From: an uncultured Prevotellaceae bacterium
GTDB lineage: Bacteria; Bacteroidota; Bacteroidia; Bacteroidales; Bacteroidaceae
NCBI GenBank assembly: GCA_946185485.1
Contig: CAMHJQ010000011.1
Location: forward strand, 1 to 64,000
Direction: 5' to 3'
Length of the DNA stretch: 64,000 nt
The notes beneath the pieces were generated by a model. The model was given only the letters and a program-made list of their open reading frames with translations, had not been told where the DNA came from and ran no database searches. Shown piece by piece: positions 17,270 to 26,700 of this stretch. A program made the translations under genes and the position numbers. Every line of letters starts with the position of its first letter. Positions within the stretch are counted from its first letter, which is position 1.

Positions 17270-18364
17270 ATGACGGATTACGGATTGGATCTTCATGGAG
17301 AAATGCTTCTCGAAGAGTATCGCACCAATGTGCCGCTCTTCGAGAAGCTTCAGCATGTTGTGATGGACAAGTTGGGCGAACTGGTCCATCAGAGTGGGAT
17401 AGAGGTCAACTCCATGGAGTCGCGCATCAAGGGCGAGGAGTCGCTGGCAGGAAAACTCCAGCGCAAGGGATACAAGTATAATACGTTGTTAGACATCACC
17501 GACATCTTCGGTGCACGCATCATCACGTTCTATAACGAGGATGTCGATCGCATCGCCTCCATGGCTGAGACCCTCTTCGAAATCGACTGGCCCAACTCTG
17601 TGGACAAGCGTAAGATGCACGATTTCAACAGTTTCGGCTACAACTCGCTGCACTATATCTGTCGCCTGCCTAAGGACCTGTATTTCGACCCCGACTATCC
17701 CGAACTCAACAATTTCCCTTTTGAGCTCCAGATGCGTACTGCCCTGCAGCATGTCTGGTCGGCTATCCAGCACGACATCGGCTATAAGTCCGACATCGAG
17801 ACTCCCCGCGAGTACCACCGTGACCTGAGCCGTCTGGCAGGCATGCTCGAACTGGCTGACAACGAGTTCAGCCGCATCCGCACCGAAATCATCAACTACC
17901 GCCGTCGCATGCAGAGTCTGGTGCAGCAGGGACAGCTGTCCGGGGTGCCGCTTGACATCGATACCTTCCGCAGCTATCTCGACCTGCGTCCTTTCGACAA
18001 GCTCAACAAGCAGATAGCCTCCATCACCCAGGCTGAGCTGCATCCGACGTCTCACAAGCCGTTCCTGCGCGTGCTGAACCAAATAGGCATGAAGACGCTG
18101 GCCGACGTCGAACGCCTTGTCGCCGACAATTACGACGATGCCTATCAGCTGGCACTCTTCCAGTTGGGCAGCACCGATATCGACATTCTTTCTGATACGG
18201 TAGGCCTGCAGAACCTTTGCATCGTACATATCCTGAAGCAGGGTGGCGGTAAGTTAGGATTGAAGATGCTGTTTGATACTATCAACTATAAAAACGAGCA
18301 AAACGAAGCCTTGGCATCCATGGTGCTGGAACAGGCCAGCCGGCTGTCGTTCATGAACCACTAA
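17270..18364 (+). CDS. RelA/SpoT nucleotidyltransferase-domain protein (putative alarmone synthetase)
   Basis: A 364-residue protein whose first half (about 20-200) is a RelA/SpoT synthetase domain: SRIKGEESLAGKLQRKGY, then DITDIFGARIITFY, FNSFGYNSLHYICRLP and the catalytic-side FELQMRTALQHVWSAIQHDIGY. This would transfer pyrophosphate from ATP to GTP or GDP to make (p)ppGpp or a related nucleotide. There is no HD hydrolase, TGS or ACT domain, so it is neither a full RSH nor a minimal SAS: the C-terminal half (about 215-364) is a helical extension that I do not recognise. It is 4 bases downstream of the STAS gene, implying translation coupling with the partner-switch. Catalytic activity is inferred from motifs. 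Confidence 0.87.
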   Translation: MTDYGLDLHGEMLLEEYRTNVPLFEKLQHVVMDKLGELVHQSGIEVNSMESRIKGEESLAGKLQRKGYKYNTLLDITDIFGARIITFYNEDVDRIASMAETLFEIDWPNSVDKRKMHDFNSFGYNSLHYICRLPKDLYFDPDYPELNNFPFELQMRTALQHVWSAIQHDIGYKSDIETPREYHRDLSRLAGMLELADNEFSRIRTEIINYRRRMQSLVQQGQLSGVPLDIDTFRSYLDLRPFDKLNKQIASITQAELHPTSHKPFLRVLNQIGMKTLADVERLVADNYDDAYQLALFQLGSTDIDILSDTVGLQNLCIVHILKQGGGKLGLKMLFDTINYKNEQNEALASMVLEQASRLSFMNH

Positions 18365-18369
18365 GCCCT

Positions 18370-18975
18370 ATGCAGCAGACACCCCCTGGCAACTTCCGCG
18401 TAGCCGTTGTCGACGCCAATACCCTGGCAGTCATCGGCCTTAAGCGCGTGCTGCAGGAGTTCTTCCCCATGCTGCAGATCGACGGCTACGGCACCTTTGC
18501 CGAGCTGTCTGCCAACACCCCCGACGACTATGCCCACTATTTCGTGTCCATGGACATCGTGCTCTGCAATCGGGCGTTCTTTGCCGAGCGTCGGCGTAAG
18601 ACCATTGTGCTTACCCTGTCGTTAGACCAGACCTCTCCGTTGCCTGACTTCCACTGTCTGTGCATCAACCAGCCCGAACCCCAGCTCATCCGCCAGCTGC
18701 TCATCCTCCAGCAGCATGGTCATAGCGGTGGTCGCAATATGCCCCCCGTCCTGTCGTCCCCCCGACAGAAGGTGCTCACCGATCGCGAGATAGAGGTCAT
18801 GTCGCTCATTGTCCAGGGTTACATCAACAAGGAGATAGCCAGCCGTCTGAATATCGGCCTGGCTACCGTCATCACCCATCGCAAGAACATCATGGACAAG
18901 CTCGGCGTCAAGTCCGTCTCCGCCCTCACCATCTACGCCGTCATGCAAGGCTACGTCGACATCAACAGGATATAA
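18370..18975 (+). CDS. LuxR/FixJ-type transcription regulator with degenerate receiver
   Basis: Last gene of the operon, 5 bases after the RelA/SpoT-domain gene. The C-terminus (about 135-195) is a classical LuxR/GerE helix-turn-helix: VLTDREIEVMSLIVQGYINKE, then IASRLNIGLATVITHRKNIMDKLG. The N-terminus (about 9-110) has receiver-like topology (FRVAVVDANTLAVIGLKRVL) but the strand that should end in the phosphoacceptor aspartate reads DIVLCNRAFF, with Asn at that place. It is therefore probably not controlled by phosphorylation. A likely role is transcription output for the operon, which is inference. Confidence 0.88.
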   Translation: MQQTPPGNFRVAVVDANTLAVIGLKRVLQEFFPMLQIDGYGTFAELSANTPDDYAHYFVSMDIVLCNRAFFAERRRKTIVLTLSLDQTSPLPDFHCLCINQPEPQLIRQLLILQQHGHSGGRNMPPVLSSPRQKVLTDREIEVMSLIVQGYINKEIASRLNIGLATVITHRKNIMDKLGVKSVSALTIYAVMQGYVDINRI

Positions 18976-19065
18976 GGCCTTTTGCCATATATACCACGCG
19001 CGTATCTCGGAAACGTCACAGAGTGCCAGGCACCCTGTGATACTTTGGGGGCCGGGGGGAGGCCG

Positions 19066-19160
19066 TAGCTCCGCCCCCGTCCGCTCCGTGCAGGAAAATT
19101 TCCTGCACGGAGCAAGAAATTTTCTTGCGCCGTGCGCCCTTGTCCTCCGCTACATCCATC
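19066..19160 (+). repeat. Interspersed intergenic repeat, copy 1
   Basis: About 95 bases that recur, with small differences, at 49805-49921. It contains a perfect palindrome with 15-base arms and one central base (19083-19113, arms starting GCTCCGTGCAGG) and an adjoining 8-base-arm palindrome (19112-19128, GCAAGAAA / TTTCTTGC). It occupies the middle of the gap 18976-19371, which otherwise holds a G-rich run near 19046-19060 and the promoter of the next gene. No protein-coding role is apparent. Confidence 0.8.
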
Positions 19161-19203
19161 ATTTCTCCATTGTTCTACAGCCTTCGGCAGGTGCTTTTAT
19201 ATA

Positions 19204-19320
19204 AGTATAATTCAAGTTTCTCATTCGCTCAACCTCAAGGACATTGTGCCCGTCATCCCTGCCAGCAAGCTTCAGGAGCTGATGGACGAGGATCAGTATG
19301 AAGGAATCAAGAAAAGAAAA
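19204..19320 (+). other. Coding-like stretch without a start, possible gene remnant
   Basis: One frame here reads a plausible acidic peptide (LNLKDIVPVIPASKLQEL, then MDEDQYEGIKKRK) with GC-rich codon use like the surrounding genes, unlike typical intergenic DNA. It has no convincing start and runs into the promoter of the next gene. I do not recognise it; it may be the remains of a deleted gene, or chance. Confidence 0.3.
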
Positions 19321-19331
19321 TTGTTTTTTCT

Positions 19332-19362
19332 TTTGCATTGCGCTCGACTTTTCGTACCTTTG
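19332..19362 (+). promoter_or_regulatory. Promoter of the substrate-binding lipoprotein gene
   Basis: TTTG at 19332-19335, 19-base spacer, TACCTTTG at 19355-19362: an exact match to the Bacteroidota consensus. It fixes the downstream start at ATG 19372, since longer frames would begin inside or before the promoter. Confidence 0.85.
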
Positions 19363-19371
19363 CACGCAGAT

Positions 19372-20301
19372 ATGAAAAAGATGCTTTACATGGCGACGGT
19401 GTGCGTGCTGCTGCTGGCAGCATGCGGACAGTCGTATGAGGAGACGAAACGTATGACGCGGGAGAGCCGCAAGGCGGCTTGGCGAAAGGATTCGGCAGCA
19501 CTGAAGGTTGCCGTCATGCCGACGCTGGACTGTCTGCCGCTGTTCGTGGCGGAGCACTATCAGCTGTTCGACACCGTCAATGGCGGTGTCAGACTGAAAA
19601 TGTATATGTCGCAGATGGACTGCGACACGGCGCTGGAGCGGGGCAGGGTAGAGGGCAGCATGACGGACCTGGTGCGGGCTATGCGCATAGCTAGCAGAGG
19701 AACGGCGCTGCGCACCACGGCGGTGACGGCTGCCCACTGGCAACTGGTGACCAACCGCACGGCCCGTGTGCGCCAACTGAAACAGTTGGACGACAAGATG
19801 GTGGCGATGACGCGCTTCTCGGCGACGGACTTGTTGACGAACCTGGTCGTGGACTCGGTGAAGCTGGACAAGGACCGGGTGTTCAAGGTACAGATCAATG
19901 ATATCAACATCCGGATGCTGATGTTGCAGAACAACGAGATGGATGCTCTCTGGCTGCCCGAGCCGCTGGCAACCATGGCACGGCAGTTGAAAAACCCCGT
20001 GGTCTACGACACTCGCAAGGAGGATATCCAGTTGGGTGTGATGGTCTTCCGCGACAAGGAGATGGAGCGCAAGGAGCGTGCCCACCAGTTGGAGCTGTTG
20101 ATGAAGGCTTATCATCAGGCCTGCGACTCCATCAATAAATATGGTGTGCGCAAATACAAGGGTATCGTGGTGGAGCGCTGCAAGGTGAAACAGGTAGTGG
20201 CTGACTCGCTGCCCGACCATCTGACATATACCCATGCGAAGGCTCCTAGCCATCAGGACAGCCTGATGGTGAAGAAGTTCTTGGAAAAGGCAAAGAGGTA
20301 A
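19372..20301 (+). CDS. Substrate-binding-protein-like lipoprotein (NMT1/taurine type), no cognate permease
   Basis: A 309-residue lipoprotein: signal peptide with lipobox LLAAC and lipidated Cys18. The mature part resembles periplasmic binding proteins of the nitrate/sulfonate/thiamine-precursor class: it opens LKVAVMPTLDCLPLFVAEHYQLF, the usual first strand and 'pick up the target' helix, and later has NEMDALWLPEPLATMARQL. The start ATG was chosen because a perfect promoter ends 9 bases upstream. No ABC permease or ATPase gene is adjacent; instead a TPR protein follows after 27 bases. The ligand is unknown. It could serve as a sensor or deliver to a transporter elsewhere. Confidence 0.8.
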   Translation: MKKMLYMATVCVLLLAACGQSYEETKRMTRESRKAAWRKDSAALKVAVMPTLDCLPLFVAEHYQLFDTVNGGVRLKMYMSQMDCDTALERGRVEGSMTDLVRAMRIASRGTALRTTAVTAAHWQLVTNRTARVRQLKQLDDKMVAMTRFSATDLLTNLVVDSVKLDKDRVFKVQINDINIRMLMLQNNEMDALWLPEPLATMARQLKNPVVYDTRKEDIQLGVMVFRDKEMERKERAHQLELLMKAYHQACDSINKYGVRKYKGIVVERCKVKQVVADSLPDHLTYTHAKAPSHQDSLMVKKFLEKAKR

Positions 20302-20328
20302 AAAGGAAAAAAAAGTAAAGACGGAATA

Positions 20329-22476
20329 TTGGGAACGACGGATATAGCGCTGGAGCGCATTTTCAAACAACTGATACGTGGCAATGCCGGCATGGCTATT
20401 GCCGAGGCTGAGACCTATCTGGCTGCCTGGCCCAATCCGCAGACGGCGGAGAAGCTGCGTGCCGTCAAGGCCGAGTATGAGCTGATGGCTGACTACTGGC
20501 AGCGTGGTGCCAAGGACCCGCAGATGGACGAGCAGTACCAGCGGCTGTTGCAGCGCGTCTATGTGATATGTGCCAATATCTCCATCCACCGGCATGTGAG
20601 GTCGTCGTCCTATCTGGCCTCTCTCTCTGCCGGGGCACGACAGCCGGGACACGATTGGTCGCTGGATGCCATCAGGCGTGAGATGGAGGGTTTCGTGAGC
20701 GACGTGGCGATGCTGGAACTGGAACCGGAAGGCCAGCGGCAGGCGAAGAGCACGCAACTATACAAGGACCATCAGCAGCAGATGAACCTGCTGTTCAACT
20801 ATATCGTCACGTCGCATATCTGGACTGACGGCGTCGGCGAGGAAATCAAGGCGCTACTCCTGTCACCGACGGTGGACAGCAACGACCAGCAGCTGCTGGT
20901 GTCGGCCATCATGCTGTCGCTGATGAACCGCTTCGACATGGTAAAGTTCCGTGTGTTGGTGGAGACCTATCGCCAGTCGCAGGACGAGCAGGTGCGCCAG
21001 CGTGCCCTGGTGGGCTGGGTGATGAGTATCGACGACGACTTCCGCCTGATATGGCCGGAGCAACAGGCCCTGGTGGCAGAACTGTTGCAGTCGAAGCGTG
21101 TCTGCCGCGAACTGACAGAGTTGCAGATGCAGCTGGTATACGCGTTGGATGCCGAGAAGGACACGTCGACGATACGCGACGAGATTATGCCCGACCTGAT
21201 GAAGAACAACAACTTCCGCATCACCAAGAACGGCATCGAGGAGGTGGAGGAGGACCCGATGGAGGACATCCTGCATCCCGATGCCGCTGAACAGCGCATG
21301 GAGCGCCTGGAGGCTTCGTTCCAGCGCATGATGGACATGCAGAAGCAGGGCGCCGACATCTATTTCGGCGGCTTTTCGCAGATGAAGCGCTTCCCGTTTT
21401 TCTATGACATGAGCAATTGGCTGGTGCCGTTCTTTATGCAACATCCTGACATTCATCAGTTTGTAGAGCGCATGGGCGACAACGCCTTCATCGAGAACTT
21501 GATGCAGCGAGGCTCGTTCTGCAACAGCGACAAATACTCGCTCATCATTGCCTTCCAGCAGGTCATGGACCGTCTGCCCGAGAACCTGCGGCAGATGATG
21601 AAGCGGGGCGAGGCTGCCATGGACGGGGAGATGGAATCGGAGGAGCTGCTGTCGCCAGCCTATATACGCCGCAGCTACCTGATGGACCTCTACCGCTTCT
21701 TCCGGCTCTTCCCCAACCGTTCGGCGCTGTGTAACCCCTTTGACACGACGAAGAACGAGCTGGGCATGTGTCTCTTCTTCGGTTCGGCGCTCTTCCAAGG
21801 TACACCCTTGGAGCCATGCAAGCGCGAGGTGGTGGCGATGCTGAGGAAACGCCGTCTGCTGATGTCGGCAGAAACCATTCTGATGACGTTCCCGGAGTCG
21901 ATGCACGACGTGCAGTACCACCTGTGGAGGGAGGAATATGCCGCTGCCCTGCAGTTGGAGCCTGACAATGAACGGGCGCTGAGCGGTCAAGCCCGTGTGC
22001 TGTTCAATGCCGGAGCCTACGACGACGCCTTGGAGTACTACGACCGCCTGCAGCTGCTGCATCCTGCCAAGACGGGCTATGTGCTGAACAAGGCCGTCTG
22101 CCTGTTGCACTTAGAGAACTATGACGATGCGCTGCAGTTGCTCTACCAGTTGAACTACGAGCATGAGGACGATGACAACGTCACGCGGGTGCTGGCATGG
22201 ACGCTGACGTGCTGCGGCAAGCTGGAGCAGGCCGAGCGGCTGTATGTACAGCTGACGGAAGGAGGGAAGGCGCAGCATGAAGACTACCAGAACTATGGTT
22301 ACTGCCTGTGGCTGACAGGGCGTATAGCCGAGGCTGCCGGCATGTTCAGGAAATACGCTGAACAGAGCAAGGTGGCTGCGGACGACAGGCTGTTCTTCGA
22401 CGAGGACTGGCTGAAGGCACGCGGCATCAGCGACATCGACATCAAGATGATGACGTCGGCAGTAGCCAACGGCTGA
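20329..22476 (+). CDS. Large tetratricopeptide-repeat protein, 715 residues
   Basis: No signal peptide, so probably cytoplasmic. The start taken is TTG 20329, because sequence from there (TTDIALERIFKQLIRGNAG) looks like a well-formed helix; the first ATG is about 22 codons later. The N-terminal two thirds is all-helical with no named domain. TPR-like repeats are clear in the C-terminus from about residue 540: ALQLEPDNERALSGQARVLF, AYDDALEYYDRLQLLHP, and NYDDALQLLYQLNYEHED. TPRs mediate protein-protein contacts. It lies 27 bases after the binding-protein gene, so the two are likely co-transcribed and may act together. The partner is unknown. Confidence 0.8.
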   Translation: MGTTDIALERIFKQLIRGNAGMAIAEAETYLAAWPNPQTAEKLRAVKAEYELMADYWQRGAKDPQMDEQYQRLLQRVYVICANISIHRHVRSSSYLASLSAGARQPGHDWSLDAIRREMEGFVSDVAMLELEPEGQRQAKSTQLYKDHQQQMNLLFNYIVTSHIWTDGVGEEIKALLLSPTVDSNDQQLLVSAIMLSLMNRFDMVKFRVLVETYRQSQDEQVRQRALVGWVMSIDDDFRLIWPEQQALVAELLQSKRVCRELTELQMQLVYALDAEKDTSTIRDEIMPDLMKNNNFRITKNGIEEVEEDPMEDILHPDAAEQRMERLEASFQRMMDMQKQGADIYFGGFSQMKRFPFFYDMSNWLVPFFMQHPDIHQFVERMGDNAFIENLMQRGSFCNSDKYSLIIAFQQVMDRLPENLRQMMKRGEAAMDGEMESEELLSPAYIRRSYLMDLYRFFRLFPNRSALCNPFDTTKNELGMCLFFGSALFQGTPLEPCKREVVAMLRKRRLLMSAETILMTFPESMHDVQYHLWREEYAAALQLEPDNERALSGQARVLFNAGAYDDALEYYDRLQLLHPAKTGYVLNKAVCLLHLENYDDALQLLYQLNYEHEDDDNVTRVLAWTLTCCGKLEQAERLYVQLTEGGKAQHEDYQNYGYCLWLTGRIAEAAGMFRKYAEQSKVAADDRLFFDEDWLKARGISDIDIKMMTSAVANG

Positions 22477-22489
22477 CAGTGAAAAAACA

Positions 22490-23749
22490 TTACAGGAAGG
22501 GCTGTAGCAGGTGTGAGAACCAGCCGCGGAACTTCTGCCAGCCAGTGCGGAACTCATCCCACGACTGCTCCGTCAGGAGAAAGCTCTTCTGCTTGTCACG
22601 CCAGAACATATCATCGAGCTCCTTTGTCGTTGCCGGGTCGACGATGACGGCATTCTCCTCGAAGTCACACTTCAGGCTGCGGGCGTCCAGATTGGTGCTG
22701 CCCACCGTACAGTAACGGCCGTCGACCATCATGATCTTAGAATGGTGGAAGCCGGGCTTGTAGAGCCATACCACGGCTCCGCGCTTCATCAGCTTGTGGG
22801 CCTGATAGAGGGCACAGTCGGGCGTCAAGGGAATATCACTCTTCGACGACAGCATGATCTCCACCTTGACGCCACGGCGGATGGCATGTGTCAGGGCGCG
22901 GGTAACAGAGGGAATGAGCGTGAAGTAGGGGTTGATGATATGGATGGAGTCCTTGGCCTGGTTGATGGCATTGATATAGAACGTGCGCATGATCTTCGGC
23001 GTGACACCGGGTTCGCGGTTGATGATACCAATCATCTTGCGGCCTGCCGTCGAGGTGGTGTCGGGCTTCAGTTCTTCGAAGCGTGTCAGCGTGCCGCCCC
23101 GGTAGTACTTGGCACCATGGACGTTCTGATGCGTCGTGCGATTCCATATCCTGAGGAAGATGGCCTGCAGCTCGTTGACGGCATCGCCCTCGATGCGGCA
23201 GTGCATGTCGCGCCATTCACCCACCTGTTCCGTACCTTTTATATAATAGTCAGCCACGTTCATGCCACCCGTATAGCCTATCCGGCCGTCGATGACCACG
23301 ATCTTGCGGTGGTCGCGGCCGTAGATGTGGTTGACCCAGGGGAAGCGGATGGGTGAGTATTCGACAATCTCGATGCTGTCGTCGCGCAGCGACTTCAGGT
23401 GGTGCTTCTTCAGCGGCTGGTTGTTGCTGTCGTTGCCGAAGCCGTCGAACATCGCCCTGACCTCGACACCCTCCTTGCGCTTCTCGCGCAGCAGGTCGAA
23501 GAGCAGCGAGGCGATGGAGTCGTTGCGGAAATTGAAATACTCCAGGTGGATGCTGCTCCGTGCTTGACGGATGGCCTTGAACATGTCGTCGAACTTCTGC
23601 TGGCCAGACATCAGCAGTGTCACACTGTTGTTATCCGTAAAACGCACATGGCTGTCGCGCAGTGTGCGGACGATGAGAGAGTCGCTGGTCTGCGCCCCTG
23701 CGGGGCTAAATAAAAAATATAAAACAAAAAATATAAAATAGGGGCGCAC
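22490..23749 (-). CDS. Phospholipase D / cardiolipin synthase-family protein, exported
   Basis: A 419-residue member of the PLD superfamily with two HKD motifs: HRKIVVID (about residue 147) and HSKIMMVD (about 340), each followed by the usual G-G/G-S-x-N (YTGGMN; VGSTNLDARS). Cardiolipin synthases join two phosphatidylglycerols; related enzymes cleave or exchange phospholipid heads. The N-terminus is a signal peptide (FIFFVLYFLFSPAGA-Q) rather than the two membrane helices of classical ClsA, suggesting a periplasmic enzyme. The start codon is GTG, one base after the HTCS stop codon, so translation is coupled and it is the last gene of the kdsA operon. Confidence 0.9.
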   Translation of the reverse strand: MRPYFIFFVLYFLFSPAGAQTSDSLIVRTLRDSHVRFTDNNSVTLLMSGQQKFDDMFKAIRQARSSIHLEYFNFRNDSIASLLFDLLREKRKEGVEVRAMFDGFGNDSNNQPLKKHHLKSLRDDSIEIVEYSPIRFPWVNHIYGRDHRKIVVIDGRIGYTGGMNVADYYIKGTEQVGEWRDMHCRIEGDAVNELQAIFLRIWNRTTHQNVHGAKYYRGGTLTRFEELKPDTTSTAGRKMIGIINREPGVTPKIMRTFYINAINQAKDSIHIINPYFTLIPSVTRALTHAIRRGVKVEIMLSSKSDIPLTPDCALYQAHKLMKRGAVVWLYKPGFHHSKIMMVDGRYCTVGSTNLDARSLKCDFEENAVIVDPATTKELDDMFWRDKQKSFLLTEQSWDEFRTGWQKFRGWFSHLLQPFL

Positions 23750-23750
23750 G

Positions 23751-26700
23751 TTACTTCTTGTATTTTAGTCTGTACTCCAGCGGTGTCATGCCAAACTTGT
23801 CCTTGAAGATGTTGGCAAAGTTCTCTGCCGTCATGAATCCGACGTTGATAGCCAGCTCGCTCATGTTGATATTGGTGTTGACGAGCAGCGTGCAGGCATG
23901 CTTCAGGCGCAGTTCGCGGACAAGCTCTGCCGGCGTCTTGGTGGTGATGGCGCGCACCTTGTGGTAGAACGGCACGCGTCCCATGCCCATGGCTGACGCC
24001 ATCTCTTCGAGAGAGATCTGCCCGCGGCTCATGTTCTGCAGCACGAACTGCTCGATGTTGCGCATCAGCTGCTGGTCCATGGCATTGCTCATGGAATAGT
24101 CGCCGATGGTATTGTCGTCGTAGTACTGACGCATCAGCTCTTCGCCCTTCGTCGTCGGCACGTTCTCCGTCGGCGTACTGTCGGCGACAGGCTGTTCGGG
24201 TACATCTTTCTCTGCACGGCCGGCATCTGTCGTTCCCTTGCCTTCGTCTTCGTAGGTGAGCGATGATGTTGTCATGCTGGCATTGTGACTCTCCAGTCGG
24301 CGTGTCTCTCCACCTTCGATGGTGTTGGCGTCCATATCGATAGGACCGAGGCCCATCAGCTTGTTGAAGCGCATGACGGCTTCCTTCATGTTGAACGGCT
24401 TGGCCAGATAGTCGTCTGCTGCCAGCGTGATGTTGAGGTCTGTCATGTCCTGCGGTGTCAGCACACTGTCGGTGAGCAGCACAAACTTGGTCTTGCTGCG
24501 GCGCGGGTCCATCTTGAACTGGTTACACAGCTCACTACCGGTCATCATGTCCATGTCCTGCTTGCAGATGACGAGGTCGGCATTGAGCATCTCGATGTCG
24601 GGCAGGGCATCCTTGATATTGTCGTAGACGTGGAAGTTGTAGACTTCGCGCAGGTGGGCGTTCATGAAGTCGAGGAACTCGCGGTTGGAGTCGATGAAGA
24701 CGACATTGAACTTCTTGCCCTGGCCGTCGGACTTCAGCGGTTTGATATCTGCCGTCAGCTTCCTGTTGTTACTTGCAATGATGGACAGTTCACCCTGGTC
24801 GTTCAGCTCCATCTTGTCCTTGGTGGTCGACTCGGCTTTCTTCTCCGGATTCTCCAGTGTGGACTGCATCTCAGTGATGCGGGTAATGACCTGTAGCAGC
24901 TGGAAGTGCAGCGAGTTCAGCTGTTCGCGGCCCTCCATGGATTCCTCCTTCATAGCCAGATTGCCGATAATGGTCGTCATGCGAGCCATCGGCTGACGCA
25001 ACTCCTCGCTGGTATTCTTGATTTCCTCACGCTGACGTTTCAGCTCTTCGATGACTGTATGCTTGCTCTTCCATACCCTCTTGAACTTCTGGAAACCATA
25101 GCGCCAGACGGCCAGCACAAGGATGGCGGCAATGACATAGAGGGTCAGCATCCACCACGAAATCCACCACGGACGATCGATGTGGATTTCCAATGTTCGC
25201 TCCTGATTGCTGACGGCACCGTCGGCACTGACAGCCTTGACGTGCAGGGTATAGTCGCCACTGCTCAGGTTCTGGAAGCGTACGCCGTGCAGCAGGGCAT
25301 CGCCATTGCGCCAGTCGTTGTCGAGACCCTCCATCCAGTACATGAACTGCAGGCGCTCACCCTGGTTGTAGTTACCAGCGGCAAACTTGATGGTCAGCGT
25401 GTTCTGGCTGTTGGCCAAATCGATCTTGCTGATTTCGTTCAGGGCAGATGTCAGGATGACGCGGCCTTGGTATTCGTGTCCCGTCTGAATTTCCTCTTCA
25501 CCGATATACAACTGTGTCAGCATGACGCGGGGCAGTGACTCCTGCTCGTCCTTGCTGGACTGTCGTACCCAGTTGACACCATACAGACCTCCGAACAGCA
25601 CGATGCCATCGTGGCGGGTCAGGATGGAGCCCATGTTGAACTCATTGCTCTGCAGTCCGTCGTAGACGCTGTAGTTGTAGAGTCCGTAGGCGAAGGTGCC
25701 GTCCTCGTGGTTACGCTGGATGACGGTGCGGGTAATACCATTACTGGTCGATATCCAGATGTTATGACTTTTGTCTTCTGCAATACCACATATCGAGTTG
25801 TTGCACAAACCATCCTTCTCTGTCAGATAGTTCAGCTGGTCGGTCTCTAAGTTGAGAATGTTGATACCCTCGCGTGTTCCAATCCATATCAGTCCGCGTG
25901 AGTCTTCGTAAATCTGAGTGATATAGTTGTTGGTGAATGTCTGGAGATTGGTCTTGTTACCCGTCAGCACCATCTTTTCACGGGTGGAGAGGTTCAGCAC
26001 GACCAGTCCCTCTGACGTTCCTATCAGCATGTTGTTGTTGCTGCCATAGAAGAGGGCTGTGATGGTGTTGGTGTTCAGTGTGCCGTTTTCGCGGGTGTAC
26101 GACGAGAAGGTGTTCATCCTGGGGCTAAACACCTGCAGACCCCCGTTGGTGGCTATCCACAGGTTGCCCGACTTATCGCTGCAGAGTGCATTGATGTGGT
26201 TGTCGATGAGGGTTCTGACGCTGTCGGTGTTGGACGAGTAGAACCTGCTCGTGCCGTCCTTGATGCGTGTCAGACCGTTTTGCTTCGAACCTACCCACAG
26301 GCTGCCGTCTGGTGTGGTTGCCATACACGACACCTTGCTGCTGGCCAGCGGACCGTTGTAGCCGATGACACCATGTGAACCAGTACCATACCAGATGGTG
26401 CTGTCGTTGCTCTGGGCAATAGCCGTGATGTCACCGTTCAGGTTGGCATCAAACTTGTAAATGTTGCTGCCATAGTAGGCTACGCCTGACTTCTCGGTAC
26501 CCACCCACAGCAAATCGGTGTCGTCGACATAGACGCTTTGGATGGCGATGTTGTCTTCCGAGGTTCGGTTGTCATTGATGCTGCGGGGCTGGATAGACTC
26601 TAACTCATAGTCGTTGACATTGGTGCGGATCAGTCCGGCGCGGTCGGTACCAATCCAGATGTTGCCGCTGCGGTCGGCGGCAATACCATTGACGCTATGG

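Noticed and set aside
19132..19371. N-terminal extension of the binding-protein lipoprotein starting at GTG 19132
   Set aside because: It would cover the palindromic repeat and a perfect promoter, and would bury the signal peptide that starts at ATG 19372.
19159..20757. Minus-strand open frame of 532 codons
   Set aside because: Antisense to the binding-protein and TPR genes, crosses the intergenic promoter, and encodes a His/Arg/Leu-rich unnatural sequence.
20863..22110. Minus-strand open frame of 415 codons
   Set aside because: Antisense to the TPR gene; composition (His, Gln, Leu, Val-rich) and absence of domains mark it as a shadow.
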